Positions 15,087 to 21,693 of a stretch of DNA of 24,702 bases are shown here, one piece after another. The translations under genes and the position numbers were made by a program. Origin of the DNA: RGVT01 sp037129475 (GTDB lineage Bacteria; Planctomycetota; Planctomycetia; Pirellulales; UBA1268); assembly GCA_037129475.1 (NCBI GenBank), contig JBAXUY010000039.1:1-24702 (forward strand), given 5' to 3'. Numbering within the stretch: the stretch's first letter is position 1; every line of letters begins with the position of its first letter. The notes under the pieces are model-generated. The model saw only the letters and a list, made by a program, of their open reading frames with translations, was not told the origin of the DNA and searched no databases.

Positions 15087-15109
15087 TGCTAGCACGGCCC
15101 GTGCTAGCA
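15087..15109. repeat. Perfect palindrome, 11-bp arms
   Basis: TGCTAGCACGG and CCGTGCTAGCA flank a single C. The palindrome lies 10 bp outside the right end of the repeat module and about 50 bp upstream of a possible -35 for the C26-like gene. It could be an operator or a REP-type palindrome. Confidence 0.75.
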
Positions 15110-15121
15110 CTTGATCTTGTG

Positions 15122-15140
15122 GTGGCATCCGTGCTGCCAC
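15122..15140. repeat. Short inverted repeat GTGGCA / TGCCAC
   Basis: A 6-bp stem with a 7-nt loop that contains CCGTGC, a string also found in the neighbouring palindrome. The two palindromes are 12 bp apart, which suggests a paired arrangement. Confidence 0.5.
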
Positions 15141-15158
15141 ACAAAATCGGAAAAATGC

Positions 15159-15186
15159 TTGCCTTGCGTCGCTCGGTCGATATTTT
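15159..15186 (+). promoter_or_regulatory. Possible promoter for the C26-like gene
   Basis: TTGCCT (15159-15164) and TATTTT (15181-15186) are separated by 16 bp, each matching 4 of 6 consensus bases. The stretch is locally AT-richer than its surroundings. It would give a leader of about 50 nt carrying the strong ribosome site at 15230-15236. Confidence 0.35.
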
Positions 15187-15229
15187 GAGCCCCCGAACGG
15201 TCGGCATGGATGTCGACTCGAGACCTTTC

Positions 15230-15236
15230 AGGGAGG
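15230..15236 (+). promoter_or_regulatory. Strong ribosome binding site (AGGGAGG)
   Basis: AGGGAGG lies 5 nt before the ATG at 15242. It decides this start over in-frame upstream codons that reach back into the repeat. Most genes in the window lack such a clear site. Confidence 0.75.
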
Positions 15237-15241
15237 ATTTC

Positions 15242-15988
15242 ATGGCTGGCAAACCACTCATCGGCATCAACACGGATTACCGCCCCACCCGCAAGGAGCA
15301 CGCCGCGCTGTCGTTCGTCGCTGCCGGCTACTACGACGGCATCACGGCCTCGGGCGGCATTCCGGTGATCCTGCCTCCGCTCGCCGATGAGGACGACGTC
15401 GTCCGTCTGCTCGACCTGCTCGACGGCGTCGTGCTGGTCGGCGGTGCCGACCTCGATCCCCGCCGGGACGGCTACATGCCCCATCCGGCGGTCCGCCCGA
15501 TGGACGCCCGCCGCGAGGACTTCGACCGGATGCTCGTCAAGCACCTGTGCGAACGCCACATGCCCGTGCTCGCCATCGGCAGCGGCATGCAGCTCTTGAA
15601 CATCACGTCGGGTGGCACGCTCTTCCTCCACCTCCCGGAAGACATGCCGAAGGCGATCCCGCACAAGGACCCGCTCGACCAGGCGCACCGCCATGCCCTG
15701 CTCGTCGAACCCGGCTCGGCGATGGAGCGCGTGTATGGCGAGGGCGAGATTCGCGTCAACAGCATGCACCACATGGCGATCGACGACGTCGCGTCGTGTT
15801 TCAAGGTCACCGCCCGCGCGCCGGACGGTGTCATCGAGGCGATCGAGAGCGTTATCGAGGGCTGGGTGGCGATCGGCACGCAGTTTCACCCCGAGGCCGA
15901 AAGTGCTTCGGCACTCGACGTGAAGATCTTCGAGGAGTTCATCGTCGGGATCACCGGCGAAGTCCCCGAGATGCGGCTGGTGGCCTGA
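15242..15988 (+). CDS. Class-I glutamine amidotransferase-like protein (peptidase C26 family) without the catalytic Cys
   Basis: This 248-residue protein resembles gamma-glutamyl-gamma-aminobutyrate hydrolases (PuuD type), which cut gamma-glutamyl amide bonds in the cytoplasm. Conserved features are the start KPLIGINTDY, a GGADLDP segment (about 67-73), VNSMHHMAID (about 172-181) and TQFHPEAE with His216 and Glu218 of the triad. The nucleophile elbow, normally GICRGMQ, reads AIGSGMQ here: the cysteine position is Gly113, followed by Ser114. The DNA (ATC GGC AGC GGC ATG) leaves no doubt about the reading. The protein may be a non-hydrolytic homologue that binds a ligand, or may use other chemistry. 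Its 3' end overlaps the convergent methyltransferase gene by 38 bp. Confidence 0.88.
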   Translation: MAGKPLIGINTDYRPTRKEHAALSFVAAGYYDGITASGGIPVILPPLADEDDVVRLLDLLDGVVLVGGADLDPRRDGYMPHPAVRPMDARREDFDRMLVKHLCERHMPVLAIGSGMQLLNITSGGTLFLHLPEDMPKAIPHKDPLDQAHRHALLVEPGSAMERVYGEGEIRVNSMHHMAIDDVASCFKVTARAPDGVIEAIESVIEGWVAIGTQFHPEAESASALDVKIFEEFIVGITGEVPEMRLVA

Positions 15989-16619
15989 CGACATGGATCT
16001 CGACGTGAGGCCCGGTGGTCGCGCCATGCGGCCGCCGGGCCTTCGTCTTTTCGACGGCGAGCCCCACCGCGCGGCAGGCCTCCGGGAAGCCTGCCGCCCG
16101 CAGCCGACAGGGGTCGGCCACGAGCGCCGTGCCGTGCGGGGCGAGCGTGGCGGCGATCACGCCGGCGAGTGCCGTCGCGTGATGCGGTTCGTAGAGCACG
16201 TCGGCCGCGACCACGCGATCGAAGCGGCCCAGGTCGAGCGGCGGCCGGCGCCAGTCCAGCACCCGCGTGGCGATCGTCGTGAGGCCGAGCTTCGCAGCGT
16301 TGAACCGCACGCCCTCGAGCGCCGGTTCCTCGTAATCGGTGGCGGTGACGGCGAAGCCGGCCCGGGCGGCGACGAGCGCCGGGAGCCCGAGCCCGCAGCC
16401 GAGTTCCAGGAGCGTGAGCCCCCGGCCGTCACAGTGCGCCAGATCCTCCGCCAGCACGATGGCCGACTCCCAGACGTCGGCCCAGTAGGGAATCCGTTCG
16501 TCGGCTTCGAACGCCGCGACGTCGATGAGGGCCTCCATATCGGGCGGCCGCCAGATCTCGACAGGCCGCCCGGCGATCTCGATCCGCCGGGGTACGGGGG
16601 CAAACCGCTCGAAATCCAT
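15951..16619 (-). CDS. Class I SAM-dependent methyltransferase, METTL21-like (Methyltransf_16 type)
   Basis: This 222-residue cytoplasmic enzyme probably methylates a lysine side chain or a small amine with S-adenosylmethionine; the substrate is unknown. SAM-binding motif I is LLELGCGLGLPALVAA (about 70-85), the acidic post-I motif is TATDYEEPAL, and the FDRVVAADVLYEPHH segment has the DVLYEP form seen in METTL21 and ETFB lysine methyltransferases. The upstream PYWADVWESAIVLAEDL also fits that group. I chose the ATG at 16619 because GAGG lies about 8 nt before it and the family N-terminus follows. The 3' end overlaps the convergent C26-like gene by 38 bp. The 198 bp between this gene and glgB hold no gene and no clear promoter. 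Confidence 0.85.
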   Translation of the reverse strand: MDFERFAPVPRRIEIAGRPVEIWRPPDMEALIDVAAFEADERIPYWADVWESAIVLAEDLAHCDGRGLTLLELGCGLGLPALVAARAGFAVTATDYEEPALEGVRFNAAKLGLTTIATRVLDWRRPPLDLGRFDRVVAADVLYEPHHATALAGVIAATLAPHGTALVADPCRLRAAGFPEACRAVGLAVEKTKARRPHGATTGPHVEIHVVRPPAASRGLRR

Positions 16620-16817
16620 CGCATGCCTCGGTGCCCCGACGGCCTTACAACCGGCTCGATCGGCAGGGTCGCGGCCGGACGACGGCCGGCCGGATCGCAC
16701 GATACCATGTGGCGCGATGAATCAGGCAGCGTTCCACACCGTTGACCGTCCCGGACGATACCGTCTCCGGCCTCCACGAGCGTTCGTGGTGGCCGCGATC
16801 CCCGCCGAACTGCCGCC

Positions 16818-19055
16818 ATGCCCGCGACTCCCCAGGGACCTGCCGATGATCCCCAGGCGTGGAGGGCGATCCTGGAAGGGCGGCACGCCAATCCCGGCTC
16901 CCTGCTCGGACCACACGTCGTGGCCCGGGACGCAGGCGGCGACCGGCTCACGCGGCACGTGCGGACGTTCCAGCCGGCGGCCTCCCGCGCCTGGCTCGTC
17001 CATGCCGACGGCGGCACCAGGCAGAGCGTGCCCATGCGTCGAACGCACCGTGCCGGCATCTTCGAGGCGATCGTCGACTCGGCGCCTGCCGATGCTTCTC
17101 CCGGCTACACGATCCGTGTCGAGATGCGCGGCGGTCGCCACGATCTCCACGATCCCTACGCCTTTCCAGCCATGCTGACCGACTTCGACCTCCACCTGCT
17201 CGGCGAGGGCCGCCACTGGAAGAGCTACGAGAAGCTCGGCGCGCAACTCCACACGATCGACGGTGTCTCCGGCGTGAACTTCTCGGTCTGGGCGCCCAAC
17301 GCCGAGAGCGTGAGCGTGGTCGGCGACTTCAACGGCTGGGATGGCCGGGTGCACCAGATGCACAAGCGCCTGCCGTCGGGCATCTGGGAGCTCTTCGTCC
17401 CCGCCGCGAAGGCGGGAGACCACTACAAGTATCGTATCCACGCCCACGGCACCTTCACCGACCGTGCCGATCCCTATGGCTTCGGCGCGGAGGTCCCGCC
17501 GCGGACCGCATCGCGGGTGATCGACCTGCGGACCTACCAGTGGCACGACGGCGAGTGGATGGCGGCTCGCGCCGCCCGCCAGGCCCTGTCGGCACCCGTG
17601 AACATCTACGAAGTGCACCTCGGCAGCTGGCGCCGACCCGGCGACGACCGGACGCGCTGGCTCTCCTATGCCGACCTCGAGCGCGAGCTCGTGCCCTATT
17701 GCGTGGAGATGGGCTTCACGCACGTGGAGTTCCTGCCGCCGACGGAGCATCCGCTCTCGGCGAGCTGGGGCTACCAGACGATCGGCATGTTCGCCGCGAC
17801 CAGCCGGTTCGGCTCGCCGCACGACCTGATGTCGCTCATCGACGCCCTCCACCGCGCGGGCGTGGGGGTGATCATCGACTGGGTGCCGGCCCATTTTCCC
17901 CGCGACGGCCACGGCCTGCGCTGCTTCGACGGCACCGCGCTCTACGAGCACGAGGATCCGCGCAAGGGGGAGCACCCCGACTGGGGCACGCTGATCTTCA
18001 ACTACGGCCGCAACGAGGTCGCCAACTACCTGATCTCGAGCGCGCTCTTCTGGCTCGACCACTACCACATCGACGGCCTCCGGGTCGACGCGGTGGCATC
18101 GATGCTCTACCTCGACTACAGCCGCAAGGACGGCGAGTGGGCCCCGAACTGCTTCGGTGGCCGGGAAAACCTCGAGGCGATCGAGCTGCTCAAGCAGTTC
18201 AACGTCCAGGTGCACACGCACTTTCCCGGCGTGCTCACGATCGCCGAGGAATCGACGGCCTGGCCGGGCGTATCGCGGCCCACCTACACCGGCGGCCTCG
18301 GCTTCAGCCTCAAGTGGAACATGGGCTGGATGAACGACACGCTGCGCTACATGCGGCACGACCCGGTCCACCGCAAGTACCACCACGACGAGCTCACGTT
18401 CAGCCTGATCTACGCCTTCCACGAAAACTTCGTCCTGCCGCTCTCGCACGACGAGGTGGTGCACGGCAAGGGCTCGCTGCTCGACCAGATGCCCGGCGAC
18501 CTCTGGCAGAAGTTCGCGAACCTGCGGCTGCTCTACGCCTACATGTGGTGCCACCCGGGCAAGAAGCTGCTCTTCATGGGGGGCGAGTTCGGGCAGTGGC
18601 GCGAATGGAACTTCGACGAGAGCCTCGAATGGCACCTCTGCCAGTTCGACAGCCATCGCGGTCTCGCGAAGTCGGTCGCCGACCTCAACCACCTCGTCCG
18701 TCGCGAGCGGGCCCTCCACGAGCTCGACTTCGAAAGCCGTGGCTTCGAGTGGATCGACTGTCACAACTGGCAGGACAGCGTGCTCGTGTTCCTCCGGCGC
18801 GCCGCCGACCCCGCCGACTTCCTCGTCGTGTGCTGCAACTTCACCCCGGTGCCGCGGGAGATCTACCGCGTGGGCGTGCCGCACGCCGGCATCTACGACG
18901 AGGTCTTCAACAGCGACTCCGTCTGGTATGGCGGCAGCAACGTGGGCAACGCCGGCGGCATCCTGGCCCTCGACCAGCCGCACCACGGCCGCGAGTACAG
19001 CCTCGCGCTCTCGCTGCCGCCCCTGGCCGCCATCGTCCTCAAGCCGCGCCGGTAG
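16818..19055 (+). CDS. glgB: 1,4-alpha-glucan branching enzyme (GH13)
   Basis: GlgB cuts alpha-1,4 glucan chains and reattaches them in alpha-1,6 linkage during glycogen synthesis. The product is 745 residues, a usual length. An N-terminal extra domain (about 1-115) is followed by a CBM48 domain (VNFSVWAPNAESVSVVGDFNGWDG, within about 150-240), the GH13 barrel and an all-beta C-terminal domain. Catalytic residues in order are Asp424 in DGLRVDAVASMLY, the Glu pair 477/478 in AEESTAWPG, and Asp545 in LSHDEVVHGK. The region YEVHLGSWRR and the substrate-site WGYQT are intact. It stands alone, with no other glg gene nearby. No Shine-Dalgarno site precedes the ATG. The stop codon lies at the edge of a hairpin. 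Confidence 0.97.
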   Translation: MPATPQGPADDPQAWRAILEGRHANPGSLLGPHVVARDAGGDRLTRHVRTFQPAASRAWLVHADGGTRQSVPMRRTHRAGIFEAIVDSAPADASPGYTIRVEMRGGRHDLHDPYAFPAMLTDFDLHLLGEGRHWKSYEKLGAQLHTIDGVSGVNFSVWAPNAESVSVVGDFNGWDGRVHQMHKRLPSGIWELFVPAAKAGDHYKYRIHAHGTFTDRADPYGFGAEVPPRTASRVIDLRTYQWHDGEWMAARAARQALSAPVNIYEVHLGSWRRPGDDRTRWLSYADLERELVPYCVEMGFTHVEFLPPTEHPLSASWGYQTIGMFAATSRFGSPHDLMSLIDALHRAGVGVIIDWVPAHFPRDGHGLRCFDGTALYEHEDPRKGEHPDWGTLIFNYGRNEVANYLISSALFWLDHYHIDGLRVDAVASMLYLDYSRKDGEWAPNCFGGRENLEAIELLKQFNVQVHTHFPGVLTIAEESTAWPGVSRPTYTGGLGFSLKWNMGWMNDTLRYMRHDPVHRKYHHDELTFSLIYAFHENFVLPLSHDEVVHGKGSLLDQMPGDLWQKFANLRLLYAYMWCHPGKKLLFMGGEFGQWREWNFDESLEWHLCQFDSHRGLAKSVADLNHLVRRERALHELDFESRGFEWIDCHNWQDSVLVFLRRAADPADFLVVCCNFTPVPREIYRVGVPHAGIYDEVFNSDSVWYGGSNVGNAGGILALDQPHHGREYSLALSLPPLAAIVLKPRR

Positions 19056-19076
19056 GACAGGCGTCCCGCCTGTCCT
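19054..19076. terminator. Hairpin overlapping the glgB stop codon, possible terminator
   Basis: AGGACAGGCG and CGCCTGTCCT form a 10-bp stem around TCC; the first two bases belong to the TAG stop. No T-run follows, so it is not a standard intrinsic terminator. The ACAGGC/GCCTGT arms resemble the first hairpin of the double-hairpin unit 200 bp away. Confidence 0.4.
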
Positions 19077-19080
19077 GTCA

Positions 19081-19396
19081 CGTCGCCAGACATTGCGCAG
19101 GGCAGCAGATAATCAACCGTATTCGGAGCCGGCGGTAGGCATGCTCGACTACGGTCGTGTTGAGAGTACAGGACTCGTGGGTTTTGCTCAGACGCCGTTA
19201 GTCCTCAACGACTCCCTTCGTCTGCGCGTGCCCACCTTCCCGACTCCGCCGAACGTTCCGAGCGCTGTAGCGACAGGCCTCCAGGCCTGTCGATCGACAG
19301 AGCTGGAGCTCTGTCGCTACGGGGGAGCCCGAAGCCGGCGAGCAACCCAACGCCTCGAACGTCCGGCGAGACGGTAGGGGCAGTCCCGAGCCGGCT
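19081..19396. repeat. Composite intergenic repeat, copy 2 (internally shortened)
   Basis: This copy fills most of the 373-bp convergent gap between glgB and the PpiD-like gene; no gene is seen there. From CGTCGC and ATTCGGAGCCG it parallels copy 1, then shares the 53-bp block (19201-19253) and the 54-bp double hairpin (19267-19320). After the double hairpin, the left end of the inverted-repeat module is missing and the sequence passes straight into GGGGAGCCCGAAGCC. A second, decayed right end lies at 19357-19396 (GAACGTCCGGCGA, then GTCCCGAGCCGG). Confidence 0.82.
19267..19320. repeat. 54-bp double-hairpin unit, copy 2
   Basis: This has the same architecture and length as 14875-14928. Here the second hairpin is perfect: CGACAGAGCT, GG, AGCTCTGTCG. 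The outer inverted repeat GTAGCGACAG / CTGTCGCTAC is intact. The single difference from copy 1 (G for A) restores pairing. Confidence 0.9.
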
Positions 19397-19428
19397 TGGA
19401 CCCGAAACCGACACCGGGCCAGCCACGC

Positions 19429-21531
19429 CTAGCGACGCGGCTGGCGGGTCCACGTGAGGCCGTAGCGCTTTTCGAGGCCGACGAGCCAGTCGCCGAACGA
19501 GCGGGAGAACTCACCCTGGGCGACGGCGCCGATGCGTCGCGGATCCGACTTGGACTCGAGAAATTTTTCACGCAACTCGGTGGCGGGAGGCTCGAGCGAT
19601 TCGAGGCGGATCGCGTAGCACACGGTTCGCGGCTCGTTGAACGCGACGGCCGTCTGTTCGGGTTCGAGGCCGAACACCGCCTCCATGAACTCCTCGCCGG
19701 GCATCTGCACGGCGTCGGGCTGCGAGAGGACGGTCTGACCATTCGCCCCGGTCGACAGCCACGTGAAGGGTGCGCTCTTCGTGGCCTTGAGCGCGGTGTT
19801 GCCGCCGAGAAGCATCTCGAACGACTGCTTTTCCGCGCGGACCCGGGCAGCGAGTTCTTCGGCCTTCTTCCGGGCGAGCCCACGGCCTTCGACGATCCGC
19901 CACGAAAACTCGACGTCGTCACGGGCGTCGTCGAACGTGGGCGTGAACTCGGCCTGATCCTCGGTCTTCCAGGAGAGGTAGCGCGTGCCGGCCACGTCGC
20001 GCGACGTCACCGGTCGCAGCGGCATCGTGTTCTCGCCGAAGATCGAGTCGAGCCAGTTCTGCTGGCGAATGCCGAACCGACTGCCCGGGTCGGCGACGAA
20101 CTCGAAACTCCGGCCGATGCCGCCGCTCGCGACGGCCTGCTCGGCCGTGACCAGGTCCGACCGCCCTGCCTCGAGCGACTGCTTCGTGGCGATCAGGTCG
20201 ATGTCGGGCGGCGCAGGCGGCGCAGCGTCGCCGCCCCGCGCCTTCCAGAGCGCCACGTCTTCAGCGTAGCGGCCGATGTCGCCGGCGATCGCCGAGAAGA
20301 TCGCATCGATCCGGGCATTCGCCTTTTCGCGCGCCAGCTGCTCGCGAATCTTGTCCTTCACGGCATCGAGCGGCTCGAAGTCGAGTGCCGTTTCGGAGGC
20401 GGGCTCCGCGTCGGGCGCGGGCTGCGCGGGTTCGTCAGCCGGCTTGCCGGCAGGCTTCGACTCGGCGGGCTGCCTGAACGCGACGGTCTGCATCGGCCGT
20501 CGGGGGCCAATCGCACCCTGGGGGGCCGCCGCGGGCTTCGCCTCCTTGCCGTCGGCGTCCTTCGGAGCGGTCGCTTCCTTCTGCTGGTCCGGCTTGTCAT
20601 TCCCGTCGGGCTTCGCTGCGTCCTTGTCGCCGGCCTTCTGCGCGGCGGCACCGTCCGCCTTCGCCGCAGCCGCGGCTCGGAACATCGTGGCCTTGTTCTT
20701 CTCGTAGAAGGCGGCGATCTCCTCGTCGGTCACGTCCTTCGCCGCAGCGGCCTCGAACGCCTCGCGCTTGGCGACGAAATATTCGTATCTGGCCCGCCGC
20801 GGCTTGCGGAACCCGGGGGCGTCGCTGCGCGGGTCGGGCAGGTCGTCCTTGTACCGCTCGAAGAACGCACGGAGTGTCGACTCCGTGGGCACCGGCACGT
20901 CGGCCACCACCGACTCCACGGGCACCGCAACCACCTCGACGGTCGCTTTTTGCTCCAGCCGCTTGTAGTAGTCCCAACGCCAGCCTGGCGGGTCGCCCGA
21001 GAATCCCGTCTGGAACATGAACAGCATGTTCCGCCCCGTGAGCTCGGCCCTCAGCGCCTCGAAGAGATCGTGCTGCGAGACCGCCGTCGGCCCCAGCCGC
21101 AGACCACCGATGATTTCTGCCAGCTGCTCCGGCCGCACGAGGTTGTTCGTCCACTGGGCCAGGAAGTCGTTGATCGCGGTGTCGCTCACGACGAGTCCGT
21201 TCGTGCGGGCCTCCTCGTTGACGAGCATGGTCCGCACCACCGCCTCCTCCGATTCCGGAAACAGGGGCAGCCGTGCCGGATCGCGGCCGGCTGCCACGGC
21301 TGCCTCGACGAGGAACCGGTTGACGACCGACCGCATGGCCACGCTCCGCTCGAGCTGCCCCTCGCGGATCTCGCCGCCGCTCCAGCGGGCCGCCACGGGG
21401 TCGCCACTCGGGCCGCTGCCGCCCATCTGGAGGAAGGGCGGAAGCACGAAAAACGCGAGCATCGCAAGGATGGCAACCGCGACCAGCAACGACCGCTGGT
21501 ACTTCCTGAAGACGTCGAAAGAGCCGGCCAT
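19429..21531 (-). CDS. PpiD/SurA-like membrane-anchored protein, probable envelope folding factor
   Basis: This 700-residue protein has one N-terminal membrane helix (about 14-35, SLLVAVAILAMLAFFVLPPF) and a large outside domain, the layout of PpiD. Residues 50-175 resemble a SurA/PpiD N-terminal chaperone region (helices and a VVSDTAINDFLAQW motif). Residues 215-285 (STLRAFFERYKDDLP, then RRARYEYFVA) and 385-415 (VKDKIREQLAREKANA) fit the segments flanking a parvulin domain. In place of a parvulin core there is a low-complexity Ala/Lys/Pro/Asp stretch (about 285-385). Prolyl isomerase activity is therefore doubtful. The start at 21531 is chosen because the helix follows at once; the frame is open far upstream only as antisense of topA. 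It is divergent from topA and convergent with glgB. Confidence 0.8.
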   Translation of the reverse strand: MAGSFDVFRKYQRSLLVAVAILAMLAFFVLPPFLQMGGSGPSGDPVAARWSGGEIREGQLERSVAMRSVVNRFLVEAAVAAGRDPARLPLFPESEEAVVRTMLVNEEARTNGLVVSDTAINDFLAQWTNNLVRPEQLAEIIGGLRLGPTAVSQHDLFEALRAELTGRNMLFMFQTGFSGDPPGWRWDYYKRLEQKATVEVVAVPVESVVADVPVPTESTLRAFFERYKDDLPDPRSDAPGFRKPRRARYEYFVAKREAFEAAAAKDVTDEEIAAFYEKNKATMFRAAAAAKADGAAAQKAGDKDAAKPDGNDKPDQQKEATAPKDADGKEAKPAAAPQGAIGPRRPMQTVAFRQPAESKPAGKPADEPAQPAPDAEPASETALDFEPLDAVKDKIREQLAREKANARIDAIFSAIAGDIGRYAEDVALWKARGGDAAPPAPPDIDLIATKQSLEAGRSDLVTAEQAVASGGIGRSFEFVADPGSRFGIRQQNWLDSIFGENTMPLRPVTSRDVAGTRYLSWKTEDQAEFTPTFDDARDDVEFSWRIVEGRGLARKKAEELAARVRAEKQSFEMLLGGNTALKATKSAPFTWLSTGANGQTVLSQPDAVQMPGEEFMEAVFGLEPEQTAVAFNEPRTVCYAIRLESLEPPATELREKFLESKSDPRRIGAVAQGEFSRSFGDWLVGLEKRYGLTWTRQPRR

Positions 21532-21578
21532 GGCACCGCCTGCGGTCAATCTTCCCGACGGTGACGACCGCCGGAGGC

Positions 21579-21608
21579 TTGACAAGCAAAGAGAGGGGAG
21601 GGTAACGC
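21579..21608 (+). promoter_or_regulatory. Possible promoter for topA
   Basis: A perfect TTGACA (21579-21584) lies in the 162-bp divergent gap. The best -10 candidate, TAACGC at 21603-21608 after 18 bp, is poor (2 of 6). The call depends almost wholly on the -35 hexamer. Confidence 0.27.
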
Positions 21609-21693
21609 TGTTCGATCGCAGCAGGCCGCAGATTGTAGCGCCACGGCCGCGTGCGCCAATCCCAAACCGCGGTCCAGCCGCAGCCGGAACCAC

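Noticed and set aside
14990..15241. Extension of the C26-like protein into the repeat (peptide containing RSERPATGYGEPEAG)
   Set aside because: A similar peptide can be read from copy 3 because the repeat DNA is shared, not because it codes. The strong ribosome site before 15242 fixes the start.
14649..15241. Possible CRISPR array or tRNA in the repeat-rich gap
   Set aside because: There are no evenly spaced direct repeats with unique spacers, and no cloverleaf or acceptor/TPsiC motif. The structures are inverted repeats.
16722..18986. A 754-codon open frame antisense to glgB
   Set aside because: The glgB reading on the other strand is complete with all catalytic motifs. The antisense peptide is Val/Glu/Ala/Arg-biased with no recognisable domain, as expected from codon bias in GC-rich DNA.
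16859..19138. A 759-codon open frame on the plus strand, out of frame with glgB
   Set aside because: The translation is extremely rich in Arg, Pro and Ala with no domain, typical of a shifted reading of a GC-rich gene.
19396..21564. A 722-codon open frame antisense to the PpiD-like gene
   Set aside because: The minus-strand product has a membrane helix and a coherent chaperone-like layout. The plus-strand peptide is Arg/Leu/Gly-biased and unlike any family.
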